Assembly (NCBI GenBank): GCA_029582155.1
Contig: CM055907.1
Span: forward strand, 13,413,492-13,477,491
Direction of reading: 5' to 3'
Length of the DNA: 64,000 nucleotides
Source of the DNA: Panopea generosa
Lineage: Eukaryota; Mollusca; Bivalvia; Adapedonta; Hiatellidae
Positions 42,501 to 55,615 of this stretch are shown piece after piece. The notes beneath the pieces are model-generated. The model ran no database searches, had not been told where the DNA came from, and saw nothing but the letters and a program-made list of their open reading frames with translations. Each line of letters opens with the position of its first letter. Positions within the stretch are counted from its first letter, which is position 1. The position numbers and the translations under genes are program-made.

Positions 42501-45500
42501 TTTCTTAAGTATTGGTAGATGAGCCCTTATGTTTCCGAAGGCAGAGTAGATAAGCCCTTATGTTTCTGAAGAATGACTAGATGAGCCATTATGTTTCTGT
42601 TGGATGAGTAGATGATCCCTTATGTTTCTGAAGGATGAGTAGATAACCTATTATGTTTCTGAAGGATGAGTTTATGGGACCTTATGTTTCTAAAGGATGA
42701 GTAGATGAGCCCTTATGTTTCTGAAGGTTGAGTAAATGGGACCTTACGTTTCTGAAGGAAGAGTAGAAGGGCTCTTAAGTTTCTGAAGGATGAGTAGATG
42801 AGCCCTTATGTTTCTGAAGGTTGAGTAAATGGGACCTTACGTTTCTGAAGGAAGAGTAGATGGGCTCTTAAGTTTCTGAAGGATGAGTAGATGAGCTCTG
42901 ATGTTTATAAGGTTAGTAGATGAGCCCTGATGTTTCTAAAGGTTGAGTATATGAGCATTTATGTTCCTCAAAGATGAGTAGATGAGCTCTTATGTTTCTG
43001 AATGATAAGTAGATTGGCCCTTATGTTTAAGAAAGATGAGTAGATGAGCCCTTTTGTTTCTAAAGTATGAGTAGATGAGCCCTTATTTTTCTGAAGGATG
43101 AGTAAATGAGCCTTTATGTATCTTAAATATGAGTAGATGAGCTTTTATGTTTCTGAAGAATTAGTAGATTGGCCCTTATGTTTCTGAAAGATGAGTAGAT
43201 CAGCACTTATGTTTCTGAAGGATGAGTAGATGAGCCCTCATGTTTCTGAATGATGGGTAGATGAGCCCTTATGTTCCTTAAGGATGAGTAGATGAGCTCT
43301 TATGATTCTGAATGATTAGTAGATTGGCCCTGATGTTTCTGAAAGATGAGTAGATGAACCCTTATGTTTGTTAAGAATGAGTAGATGAGCCCTCATTTTT
43401 CTGGAGGATGAGTAGATGAGCCCTTATATTTCTAGTTATGAGTAGCTTAGCTCTAATGTTTCTGAAGGATTAGTAGATTGGCCCTTATGTTTCTGAAAGA
43501 TGAATAGATGAGCACTTATGTTTCTAAAGGATGAGTAGATGAGCCTTTATGTTTCTGAAGGATGAGTAGATGAGACTTTATGTGTATGAAGGATGAGTAT
43601 TATGTTTCCGAAGGCAGAGTATATGTGCCCTTATGTTTCTGAAGGATTGGTAGATGAGCCCTTATGTTTCTGAAGAATGACTAGATGAGCCATTATGTTT
43701 CTGTTGGATGAGTAGATGATCCCTAATGTTTCTGAAGGATGAGTAGATAACCTATTATGTTTCTGAAGGATGAGTTGATGGGACCTTATGTTTCTAAAGG
43801 ATGAGTAGATGAGCCCGTATATGTCTGAAGTATGAGTAGATGGGCCCTTTTGTTTTTTAAGGATGAGTAGTTGAGCCCTTATGTGTCTGAAGAATGAGTA
43901 GATGAGCCCTTATGTGTCTGAAGGATGAGTAGATGAGCCCTTATATTTCGAAAGGATGAGTAGATGAGCACTTATATGTCTGAAGGATGATCAAATTGGA
44001 CCTAATGTTTCTGAATTGTGAGTAGATGAGACCTTATGTTTCTGAAGAATGAGTAGATGGGACATAATGTTTCTGAAGGATGAGTAGATGGGCCCTTATG
44101 ATCCTAAAGGATGAGTTGATGAGCTCTTATTTTTTTAAGGTTGAGGAGATGAGCCCTTATGTTTGTAAAGGATGAGTAGATAAGCCCTTATGTTTCTGTA
44201 GGATGAGTAGATGTGCACTGATGTTTCTTAAGAAAGAGTAGATGAGCCCTTTTGTTCTTTATGGATGAGTAGATGAGCTTTTATGTTTCTGAATGATTAG
44301 TAGATTGGCCCTTATGTTTCTGAACAATGAGTAGATGAGACCTTATGTTTCTGAAAGATGAGTAGATGAGCCCTTACATTTCTAAGTGTGAGTAGATGAG
44401 CACTTATGTTTCTAAAGGTAGAAAAGACGAGACCTTACGTTTCTACAGGATGAGAAGACGAGCCCTTATGTTTCTAAATGATTAGTAGAAGAGTCCTTAT
44501 GTTTCTGAAGGATGAGTAGATGGGAAATTATATTTCTGAAGGATGAGTAGATGGGACCTTGTGTTTCTTAAGGATGAGTAGATGAGACCTTCCTTATATG
44601 TCTGAAGGATGAGTAGATGAACCCTTATGATTCTGAAGGATTGGTAGATGCTTCCTTATGTTTCTGAAGAATGAGTAGATGAACCGTTAGGTTTCTGGAG
44701 GATGAGTAGATGAGCCCTTATGTTTATGAAGGATGAGTAGATCAATCTTATGTTTCTGAAGGATAAGTAGATGGGTCCTTATGTTTATAAACGATGAGTA
44801 GATGAGCCCGTATGTGTTTAAAGGATGAGTAGATGAGCCCATATATGTCTGAAGTATGAATAGATGGGCCCTTTTGTTTTTTAAGTATGAGGAGTTGAGC
44901 CCTTGTGTGTCTGAAGAATGAGTAGATGACCACTTATGTTTCTGAAGGATGAGTAGATGAGCCCTTATGTGTCTGAAGGATTAGTAGATGAGCCCTTATG
45001 TTTCGAAAGGATGAGTAGATGAGCCCTTATATGTCTGAAGGATGAGCAAATGGGACCTTATGTTTCTGAAGGATGAGAAGATGAGCCCTTATGTCTCTGA
45101 AGGATGAGTAAATGTGCAATAATGTTTCTGAAGGAAAAGTAAATGAACCCTTATGTTTCTGAAGGATGAGTAGATGAGCCATTATGTTACTGAAAGATGA
45201 GTAGATGGGACCTAATGTTTCTGAATGATGATTACATGAGCCCTTATGTTTCTGAAGTATGAGTAGATGGGCCCGTATGTTTCTGAAGCATGAGTAGATG
45301 AGCCCTTATGTTTCTGAATAATGAGTAGATGGGCCCGTATGTTTCTGAAGTATGAGTAGATGTGCCCGTATGTTTCTGAAGTATGAGTAGATGAGCCCTT
45401 ATGTTTCTGAAGTATGAGTAGATGGGCCCGTATGTTTCTGAAGTATGAGTAGATGAGCCCTTATATGTCTGAAGGATGAGCAAATGGGACCTTATGTTTC

Positions 45501-47793
45501 TGAAGGATGAGAAGATGAGCCCTTATGTCTCTAAAGGATGAATAGATGGGAGCTTTTGTTTCTGAAGGATGAGTAGATGAGACCTTATGTTTCTGAAGGA
45601 TGAGTAGATGTGCACTGATGTTTCTAAAGGAAGAGCAGATGAGCCCTTATGTTCTTTATGGATAAGTAGATGAGCTTTTATGTTTCTGAAGGATTAGTAG
45701 ATGTGTACTGATGTTTCTAAAGGAAGAGCAGATGAGCCATTATGTTCTTTATGGATAAGTAGATGAGCCCTTATGTTTCTGAAGGCAAAGTAGATGAACC
45801 CTTATGTTTCGGAAGGATTTGTAGATGATTCCTTATGTTTCTGAAGAATGTGTAGATGAGCCGTTATGTTTCTGAGGGATGAGTAGATGAGCCCAATGTT
45901 TTTGGAGGATGAGTAGATACATTCTTATGTTTCTGAAGTATGAGAAGATGGATCCTTATGTTTCTAAACGATGAGTAGATGAGCTCGTATGTGTCTGAAG
46001 GATAAGTAGATGGGACTTTATGTTTCTGAAGGATGAGTAGATGAGCCCTTATGTTTCTGAAGGATGAAAAATGAGACCGTATGCATCTGAAGGATGGTTA
46101 GATGAGCATTTATATTTCTGAAGGATGAGTAGATGAGCCTTTATGTTTCTAAAGGATGAGTAGATGGGACTTTATGTTTCTTAAGGATGCGTAGATGAGC
46201 CCTTATGTTTCTGAAGGATGAGTAAATGAGCCTTTGTGTTTCTAAAGGATGAGTAGATGGGACTTTATGTTTCTTAAGGATGCGTAGATGAGCCCTTATG
46301 TTTCTGAAGGATGAGTAAATGAGCCTTTGTGTTTCTAAAGGATGAGTAGTTGAGCCCTTATGTTTTGAAGGATGAGTAGATGAGCCATTTTGTTTCTGAA
46401 GAATGATTAGGTTGGACATTGTGGTTTGAATGATGTGTAGATGTGCCCATATGTTTCTGAATGATGAGTAGATCACACTTTATGATTCTTAAGGATGACT
46501 AGTTGAGCCTTTATGTTGTTTGTAAGGATGAATAGATGAGCCCTAACGTTTTGAAGGATGATAAGATAAGACATTATGTTTATGAAGGATGAGCAGATGA
46601 GCCCTTATGTTTCTAAAGAATGAGTGAATGAGCAATAATGTTTCTGAAGGAAAAGTAGATGAACCCTTATGTTTCTGAAGTATGAGTAGATGGGCCCGTA
46701 TGTTTCTGAAGTATGAGTAGATGAGCCCTTATGTTTCTGAATAATGAGTAGATGTGCCCGTATGTTTCTGAAGTATGAGTAGATGGGCCCGTATGTATCT
46801 GAAGGATGAGTAGATGAGCCATTATGTTACTGAAGTATGAGTAGATGGGCCCGTATGTTTCTGAAGTATGAGTAGATGAGCCCTTATGTTTCTGAATTAT
46901 GAGTAGATGGGCCCGTATGTTTCTATAGTATGAGTAGATGAGCACTTATGTTTCTGAATAATGAGTAGATGGGCCCGTATGTTTCTGAAGTATGAGTAGA
47001 TGGGCCCGTTTGTTTCTGAAAGATGAGTAGATGAGCCCTTATGTCTCTGAAGGATGAGTAGATGGGACCTTATGTTTCTGAAGTATGAGTAGACGAGCCC
47101 TTATGTTTCTGAAGTATGAGTAGATGGGCCCGTTTGTGTCTGAAGGATGATTAGATCAGCCCATATGTTTCTGAAGGATGAGTAGATGATCCCTTATGTT
47201 TCTGAAGTATGAGTAGATGAACCCATATGTGTGTGAATGATGATTAGATAAGCCCTAATGTTTCTGAAGGGTGAGTAGATGATCCCTTATGTTTCTGAAG
47301 TATGAGCAGATGGGCCCATATGTTTCTGAACGATGAGTAGATGGGCCCATATGTTTCTGAAGGATGAGTATATGGGCCCATTTGTTTCTGAAGGATGAGT
47401 ATATGAGCCCTTATGTTTCTGAAGGATGAGTAGATGGGCCAATATGTTCTGAAGTATGAGTAGATGGGCCCATATGTTTCTGAAGGATGAGTAGATGATC
47501 CCTTATGTTTCTGAAGGATGAGTATATGAGCCCTTATGTTTCTGATGGATGTGTATATGAGCCCTTATGTTTCTGAAGGATGAGTAGATGAGCCCTTATG
47601 TATCTGAAGTATTAGTAGATGAGCCCATATGTGTGTGAAGGATGATTAGATAAGCCCATATGTTTCTGAAGGATGAGTAGATGAGCCCTTATGTATCTGA
47701 AGTATGTGTAGATTAGCCCATATGTGTGTGAAGGATGATTAGATAAGCCCATATGTTTCTGAAGATGAGTGTATGATCCCTTATGTTTCCGAG
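33540..47793 (+). repeat. Giant 31-bp minisatellite array, ~14.25 kb
   Basis: The consensus unit is GATGAGTAGATGAGCCCTTA followed by TGTTTCTGAAG, exactly 31 bp, about 460 copies with indels. No other sequence interrupts it. Edges are more degenerate than the core. Internal segmental duplications are visible: 39655-39745 recurs at 40520-40610, 42720-42810 recurs at 42800-42900, 46140-46240 recurs at 46240-46340, and GGGCCCGTATG-rich blocks at 45240-45470 recur at 46670-47000. Minus-strand frames inside it (KHKGSSTHTSET) open only where the ACATAA in the unit varies, and are not coding. Confidence 0.97.
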
Positions 47794-47799
47794 CTATTT

Positions 47800-48755
47800 C
47801 ATAAATGTCTCGAAATGCCCTTTTGAAAAAAGTTATAATAAAAATTAATTTAACGAAACCATTTAGAATAAAATATTGAATAGATAGATACTATTAAAAT
47901 GTATTAGTTAAAAAAGTCATTTTTACCGAAATGAGACCTTGTGTATTTTATATGGCGATATGTGACAGCAGGTTTTACAAGAAATTGACATGTTATATAT
48001 AATGATGAAATGTAATGAAATATGTATTAATAAACTAATAGTTTCAAGATATATTCATAAAAATCACTCCATGATATTATTAGCACATGGCAAGTTATAC
48101 ATGTACATAGGTCATATCCAGTTATTGTTTTTTACGTAAAGGAGACCCCAGGAATGGCGGACCCTCCAGCGGGCCAGGTCGTTCAATCAGTCATGAAACT
48201 AGCAGCCGGAAGGAGAGGGGATGGGAAGATGAATAGCATCTATCAAGTTTATTATAACACCTTTATTTTCTTATTCGATTTGCTTTAACGAAAATATTAT
48301 TTATCTTTTTAAAGCAAATTCACGTTGGAATAAAAGAGAGCAAGACATGGTAAAGCATTGCCGTTATAACATCCATAACGGAACACAACAGTTGAACAAA
48401 CCTTACACGTCTCACACCTCTATTACATTGTAACATTCTTGTCCAAAACAGAGTAACAAAACAAAAATATTAACTATATATTAATGTTATGTCAACTATT
48501 CGCCCACGATGCGGTTCGAACCAACAATTCTAAACTGACACAGAATTGTCTATAAATCTGGTATCAGAATCAAATTTTAAGTGGTGATTTCCAATATACT
48601 GATCGATCATTTAACACATGGTAGGAAAAAAAATAAATCAATGCAAGACAAACCCCCGAAAAAAGAAAATAAAGAGAACTTAAACTTTATTTTTTACCTC
48701 CTTCATCCGGAGTATTAAAGGGAGATAATAGTGGTGTGAATACTGCACGAACGGA
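47800..48755. other. Spacer between minisatellites, no supported gene
   Basis: AT-rich except for a GC-richer patch at 48140-48230 that contains an ATG frame beginning MADPPAGQVVQSVMKLAAG. That frame is short and has no clear splice donor or homology. AAAGGGAGATAAT at 48719 is a word common in bivalve repeats. Confidence 0.4.
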
Positions 48756-48759
48756 TAGC

Positions 48760-49655
48760 CGGATGTTTTACTAGTTATACGGTATGGAACTTGGTGATAT
48801 ACTAGTTACATGGTATGGCACTTGAAATTATTCTAGTTATACGGTACGGAACTTGATGTTATAATAGATATATGGTATGGCACTTAATGTTATACTAGTT
48901 ATACGGTACGGAACTTGATGTTATACTTGTTATACGGTACGGAACTTGATGTTATATTAGTTATACGGTACGGAACTTGATGTTATACTAATTATACGGT
49001 ACGGAACTTGATGTTGTACTAGTTATACGGTACGGAACTTGATGTTATACTAGTTATACTACGGTATGGAATTTGATATTATACTAGTAATACGGTACGG
49101 AACTTGATGGTATACTATTTATACGGTACGGAACTTGATGTTATACTACTATTTGGCACTTGATGTTATACTAGTTATACGTTACGGAACTTGATGTTAT
49201 ACTAGTTATACGTTAAGGCACTTTATGTTATACTACTATTTGGCACTTGATGTTATACTAGTTATACGGTACGGAACTTGATGTTATACTAGTTATACAG
49301 TACGGAACTTGATATTATACTAGTTATACGGTACGGAACTTGATGTTATACTAGTTATACGTTACGGCACTTTATGTTATACTAGTTATACAGTACGGAA
49401 CTTGATATTATACTAGTTATACGGTACGGAACTTGATATTATACAAGTTATATGGTACGGAACCTGATGTTATACTAGTTATACGATACGGAACGTGATA
49501 TTAGACAAGTTATACGGTACGGAACCTGATGTTATACTAGTTATACGGTACGGAACTTGATATAATACTAGTTATACGGTACGGAACTTGATATTAGACT
49601 AGTTATATGGTACGGAACCTGATGTTATACTAGTTATATGGTACGGCCAACACTC
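48760..49655 (+). repeat. 31-bp minisatellite, about 28 copies
   Basis: The unit reads ACTTGATGTTATACTAGTTA followed by TACGGTACGGA, 31 bp, with a few truncated units (ACTATTTGGC at 49145 and 49240). No sequence similarity to the 33.5-47.8 kb array despite the equal period. Confidence 0.95.
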
Positions 49656-49682
49656 TATCCATTACATTACCGCCCCGCTTTT
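49655..49682 (-). mobile_element. SINE family B head fragment
   Basis: On minus: GCGGGGCGGTAATGTAATGG then ATAGAGTG, the 5' end of a family B SINE, joined directly to the last 31-bp unit. The rest of the element is absent. Confidence 0.55.
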
Positions 49683-50189
49683 TCATGATACGTGTACAAG
49701 ATAGATAATCACGTGTTTATGTGTGCAGTAAATCGCGCAGCAGTTGCTTCCCCTAAATGTTCCTGAGAAAGGAATCAAAATTACATGTTAATTTTGCAAA
49801 CTTAGATCTTCCACACATTTGGGTGATTTCACTTTAATTATATTTCGATTGACTATTCTATCAATCGATATTTGTTACTATCTAAAGTGACTCACGACAA
49901 AGTTGAACTATATTTCAATCATGTTCACACATCAACATACGCACAACAAACACTTGAAGGAAGTATTAAAATGGATAAAAAGTATCTCATTATCATTAAT
50001 AAATAGAATCCGAATGTTTTGGTATGGCAAATCAAACAAAACGTGACAAAATCGATAATTAAACTGATTTGAGCGGTAAACTTGAAATGAATTTCCTATT
50101 CTAAAAATAGACGACATTTGAATACTGTTTGACGACCTTTGCATCGTCATTCGGGCTCTTTCTAAGATGAAACAATTTTGACTACTTGT
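49683..50189. other. No supported feature
   Basis: AT-rich spacer. The minus-strand frame at 49932-50150 has no recognisable content. Confidence 0.4.
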
Positions 50190-50470
50190 AAACCTATATA
50201 ATGGATCATATTGAAATCAAAATCACGTCACTCATTTAATACACCACAAAATATGTTAATTTTAAGCGGGAAATACATTTTAGTCTAACCTAGGCGCGTA
50301 GCCATAGTTAGGAAATCCCGTTCAGTTCATTATATGAATTTGGCATGTTTAAAAAAGATATTCTTTTGGCAAAACGTGTCAGTTAGTATGTATAGGTATA
50401 TTGGGGAAAAAAAGTTTTAACCAATTTAAAAAGTTCGAAAAATCCTGATAAATTCCCTTTAATACAAAAC
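50190..50470 (-). repeat. Dispersed repeat family X, inverted copy
   Basis: Its complement contains GGGATTTCCTAACTATGGCT, ACGCGCCTAGGTTAGACTA and an ATCAGGATTTTTC start, matching 18255-18450 in the same order. Confidence 0.65.
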
Positions 50471-50580
50471 TATGTATGCCCATGCACCCCAGAGCCTTTC
50501 GAGCAAAACAGATTTAGGTATTTTAACAAATCCGGACAAAATCCACGAATTTCCATTGAAATGATATTCTTTGTTTATAG

Positions 50581-50692
50581 TGGAGGCGTTTGTGATGTGG
50601 AAACTACGGACTGTTTCAAACCAACATTGCTTTGCGGCAACATGAAGAACTCAACAGAAACAAAATGTATTATTACGCAATTTCCGGTCCAG
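50581..50692 (+). CDS. Cys-rich exon of an unrecognised plus-strand gene
   Basis: 112-nt segment between a good acceptor (TTCTTTGTTTATAG) and donor (CCAG/GTAAAAC). It enters after two bases of a codon and leaves in phase 0. It encodes GGVCDVETTDCFKPTLLCGN followed by MKNSTETKCIITQFPVQ. The spacing C-x5-C-x5-C-x9-C and one N-glycosylation motif (NST) suggest an extracellular protein. Upstream exons were not found. The upstream DNA is occupied by minisatellites, so the gene may be a truncated remnant. Confidence 0.5.
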
Positions 50693-51025
50693 GTAAAACA
50701 TATATTGGGCGTAAGTATTTATGAATATTCGGTGTATAACAAGAACATTACATTACCTTATATTAAAAATATAGCAATAAAATATAAGGAACTGTATTCG
50801 AACAGTTGGTATCTGATGTAGGAGTCAGAAATCTTACCATTATGCCACCGGTTCATTGGTTGACTTAATTGGTGTTTTAGTATAAGTATTGTTTCCAATA
50901 CAATTATTGCTAAACCCTTTACTTCATATAGACGCATTTGGACACCTCTAATATAGACGCCTTTGGACACCTTATATAGAAGGCTTTTGAATATTTTGGT
51001 GAATTATGTTTATATTAACTGACAG

Positions 51026-51133
51026 AGTGGAAAACAGTGCAGGAAGTGTTCAGATTGCTCGTTCTGTGATTGGTGCGGGAAAACACGTATCTATGAAGTA
51101 AAGGGTTATAAAACGAAAAAAGCTCGAACATAG
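51026..51133 (+). CDS. Cys-rich terminal exon of the same candidate gene
   Basis: Follows acceptor TTAACTGACAG in phase 0, exactly the phase in which 50581-50692 ends (333-bp GT-AG intron). It encodes SGKQCRKCSDCSFCDWCGKT followed by RIYEVKGYKTKKART and the stop TAG at 51131-51133. Five cysteines lie in a C-x2-C-x2-C-x2-C-x2-C ladder, then a basic tail. I do not recognise the family. A chance open frame is less likely given the cysteine ladder and matched phase. Confidence 0.5.
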   Translation, partial: SGKQCRKCSDCSFCDWCGKTRIYEVKGYKTKKART

Positions 51134-51324
51134 TATTTTATTGTATGTCATTCCGTTGCAATACAGATTTCCAGTACTCGCCATACCACCCTTGAGAAAC
51201 AACCAATGGCCGAAGCCGTATCTCCGGTTGAATTTCATTCCACCAATCACGTGAGCTGTACTGAAAAGGTGGCAAATCATGGTAAGTTTCTACCGTATAT
51301 GACCATTTCTAGGTAGTTTTAGCT

Positions 51325-54300
51325 GTACTGACTGCCCTACTAAACCCGCCATACTCACTGCCATACTAAATCCGCTATACAAACTGACAAAATAAACCCG
51401 CCATACAAACTGCCATACTAAACCTGCAATACTGACTGCCATACTAAACCTGCCATACAAACTGCCATAATTAACCCGCCATTCCGACTGCCATACTAAA
51501 CCCGCCATACTGACTGCCATACTAAACCCACCATACTGACTGCCATACCAAACCTGCCATACTGACTGCCATACTAAACGTGCCATACTGACTCCCATAC
51601 CAAACCTGCCATACAGACTGCCATACTAAACCTGCCATACTGACTTCCATACTAAACCCACCATACTGACTGACATACTAAACCCGCCATACTAGCTGCC
51701 ATACTAAACCGGCCATACAGACTGCCATACTATACCCGCTATACAGAATGCCATACTAAACCGGCCATACAGACTGCCATACTAAACCCGCCATACTGAT
51801 TGTCATACTAAACCCGTCATACAGACTGCCATACTAAACCCGCCAAACAGACTGCCATACTAAATCAACCATACAGATTGCCATACTAAACCAACCATAC
51901 AGACTGCCATATTAAACCCACCATACTGACTACCATACTAAACCAACCATACAGATTGCCATACTAAACCTGCCATACTGACTGCCATACCAAACCTGCC
52001 ATACAGACTGCCATACTAAACCTGCCATACTGACTGCCATACTAAACCCGCCATACTGACTGACATACTAAACCCGCCATACTAGCTGCCATACTAAACC
52101 GACCATACAGACCGCCATACTATACCTGCTATACAGAATACCATACTAAACCGGCCATACAGACTGCCATACTAAACCCGCCATACTGATTGCCATACTA
52201 AACCCGTCATACAGACTGCCATACTAAACCCGCAAAACAGACTGCCATACTAAACCAACCATACAGATTGCCATTCTCAACCAACCATACAGACTGCCAT
52301 ATTAAACCCACCATACAGACTGCCATACTAAACCAACCGTAAAGATTGCCATACTAAACCAACCGTACAGAATGCCATACTAAACCCACCATACAGACTG
52401 CCATACTAAACCCACCATACATATTGCCATACTAAACCAACCATACAGACTGCTATATTAAACCCACCATACAGACTGCCATACTAAACCCGCCATACAG
52501 ACTTTCATATTTAACTCGTCACAGTCTGCCATACTTAAACAGCAACACCCAATGTCATACTAAACCCGTCATACAAACTCCCGTACTTAACCCGCAAAAT
52601 AGTCTGCCATCCTAAAACAGCCAAACTGACTGTCATACTAAACTCACCATATCGACTACCACACTAAACCCACCATAAAAACTGCTATACTAAACCCATC
52701 ATACTGACTACCATACTAAACCCGACATTCCGACTGCCATACTAAAACAACCAAACTGACTGTCATACTAAACCCACCATACTGACTGCCATACTTAACC
52801 CGCTATACCGACTGCGATACTAAACCCGCCTTACCAACTACCATACTAAACCAGCCATTCCGACTGCCATACTAAACCCGCCATACCGACTGCCATACTT
52901 AACCCGCCATACAGACTGTCATACTAAACACGCCATTCCGACTGTCATACTATACCCGCCATACCGAATGCCATACTAAACCCGCCATACCGACTGCCAT
53001 ACTTAACCCACCTTACAGACTGCCATACTATACCTGCCATACCCACTGCCATACTATACCCGCCATACCCACTGCCATACCAAACCCGCCATACCGACTG
53101 CCATACTAAACCCGCCATACAGACTGCAATACTTAACCCACCATACCGACTGCCATACCTAACCCGCCATAATGACTGCCATACTTAACCTGCCATAGCG
53201 ACTGCCAAACCCGCCATACCGACTGCCATACTTAACCTTCCATACCGACTGCCGAACCTGCCATACCGACTGCCAAACCTGCCATACCAACTGCCATACT
53301 AAACCTGCCACACCGACTGCCGAACCCGCCATACCAACTGCCAAACCCGCCATACCGACTGCCATAATTAACCCGCCATACTGACTGCCATAACTAACCT
53401 GCCACACCGACTGCCATACCTAACCCGCCATACCGACTGCCATACCTAACCCGCCATACCGACTGCCATACTACACCCGCCATACCGACTGCCAAACCCG
53501 CCATATCGACTGTCATACTATACCCGCCATACCGACTGCCATACCTAACCCGCCATACCGACTGACATAATAAACCCGCCATACCAACTGCCATACCTAA
53601 CCCACCATACCGACTGCCATACCTAACCTGCCATACAGACTGCCATACTTAACCCGCCATACCGACTGCCATACCAAACCCGCTATACCGACTGCCATAG
53701 CTAACACGCCATACCGACTGCCATACTATACCCGCCATACGGACTGCCAAACCCGCCATACCGACTGCCATACTATACCCGCCATACCGACTGCCATACT
53801 ATACCCGCCATACCGACTGCCATACTATACCCGCCATACAGACTGCCATACCTAACCCACCATTCTGACTGCCATACTATACCCGCCATACCGACTGCCA
53901 TACCAATCCCGCCCTACCGACTGCCATACTATACCCGCCTACCGACTGCCATACTATACCCGTCTTACCGAATGCCAAACCCGCCATACCGACTGCCATA
54001 CTATACCCGCCATACAGACTGCCATACTATACCCGCCATACCGACTGCCATACCTAACCTGCCATACCGACTGCCATACTTTACCGGCCATACCGACTGG
54101 CATACCCGCCATACTGACTGCCATACCTAACCTGTCATACCGACTGCCATACCATACCCGCCATACCGACTGCCATGCTATACCCGCCATACCGACTGCC
54201 AAACTTAACCTGCCATACCGACTGCCATACTTTACTGGCCATACCGACTGGCATACCCGCCATACCGACTGCCATACCTAACCTGTCATACCGACTGCCA

Positions 54301-54535
54301 TACTTTACCCGCTATACCGACTGCCATACCAAACCCGCCATACCGACTGCCATACCATACCCTCCATACCGACTGCCATGCTATACCAGCCAAACCGACT
54401 GCCAAACTTAACCCGCTATACTGATTGCCATACTATACCCGTCATACCGACTGCCATACTAAACCTGCCATACCGCCTGCCATACTTAACCCGCCATACC
54501 GAATGCCATACTAAACCCACTATGATGATACCAAC
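51325..54535 (+). repeat. 26-bp minisatellite, ~120 copies
   Basis: The unit is GCCATACTAAACC plus CGCCATACCGACT: two related 13-bp halves sharing GCCATAC. About 3.2 kb, with CTAAACC and TATACC variants and occasional 13-bp slips. Regional subtypes are visible (CAGACTG in the left half, CCGACTG in the right half). Open frames on both strands (MAVGMAGLVWQSVW) are artefacts. Confidence 0.95.
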
Positions 54536-54544
54536 TGCAGTCAT

Positions 54545-55612
54545 TAAAAATGATACCAAATTTGACTGACCGGTTGTTAAGAATAAGATTTACCAAAATG
54601 TTTAATTTTAATCATTGTTTTACCCCACTTTTGGAAAGTCAATCCTTCTTATTGAACAAAATCTTATTTGTTATGAAAAGAAGATGCTTCAGAACTCAAA
54701 TTGAAAATAAAATAAAATCATAAACGGATGGAAAAATTAGAATTTTCCGTTTTCCTATAGTATCCCTATATAAAACTCAAAGTCCCCTTACAGGGTCCCT
54801 ATATATACAAGCCCCTTCCTTTGTACAAACTTTAAACCCATATAATGGATAATCTATATCAATTTTAAACAATTCTCCTAATTGAACCAAATCTTATTTC
54901 CTATGACCAGATGATGCTTCAGAACTCAAATTGAATAATAATTTTGCCCAAATGGATAAAAGAATGAGAATTTTCTGCCATAGTATCCCTATGAAAAATT
55001 CTAAGTCCCCTTACAGGGCCCCTATAGATATTAACCCCTAAATTCTTATCTTCATTCAAACCACTACATATAGGGATAATTTATGCCAAATATACACAAA
55101 TTTGACTGACCAGTTCTGAAGAAAACTATTTTTGTAATTCCAAATTTCAAGACAGTGGAACCCGGTCATTTTCACAAATCTGAACCTTTCTGACCAAACA
55201 ATGGCTTTGTTAAAACATAGGCAAAAGTCAGTTCATTTAAAAAAAATGTTTATTATAATGACATGTGTCATCTAATTGAACCCTCAGGCCGGATAATTTT
55301 TAACCCCATGGACACCATTTGAACAAATCTAATAAAACTATAGGTGGTTATCCTTACTGCATAAATATTTACAAAATTTGTTTGGTGACTCATGAAAAAA
55401 ACATTTTATAAGTTTTGGACTATTTTTAGTAACGGTGGCCATATTGCATTTCAGATCGAAAAAAAAGTTCTTCTGTATAGTCTCCTATCCAATAGAAACA
55501 TCCATGTGAAGTTTGAGTTTAATTAGCCTAATTGTTTCAGAGAAAGCGTTTCTAGCGGACGACAGATGACGTACAACGCACCATGGCATAAGCCTTTCGC
55601 CAGTAGAGATAA
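54545..55612 (+). mobile_element. Unclassified interspersed repeat inserted in the 26-bp array
   Basis: It contains two ~200-bp direct copies (54630-54830 and 54865-55050, sharing GATGCTTCAGAACTCAAATT and AGTCCCCTTACAGGG). The 3' part has AGTAACGGTGGCCATATTGC, CCAATAGAAACAT, a GGACGACAGATGACG block and a GCATAAGCC end. That end resembles a very common bivalve repeat terminating near GACGGACG..CATAAGCT. No coding frame was found. Confidence 0.6.
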
Positions 55613-55615
55613 AAA

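Noticed and set aside
38949-47000. Minus-strand frames with KHKGSSTHTSET-type repeats
   Set aside because: Open only where the ACATAA of the 31-bp unit varies. A 31-bp period shifts frame each unit and no gene context exists.
33540-49655. CRISPR-like repeats
   Set aside because: Units are directly contiguous tandem repeats with no unique spacers, in a eukaryotic genome.
51290-54569. MAVGMAGLVWQSVW-type and CHTDCHT-type frames
   Set aside because: Translations of the 26-bp satellite in both directions; not a protein family.
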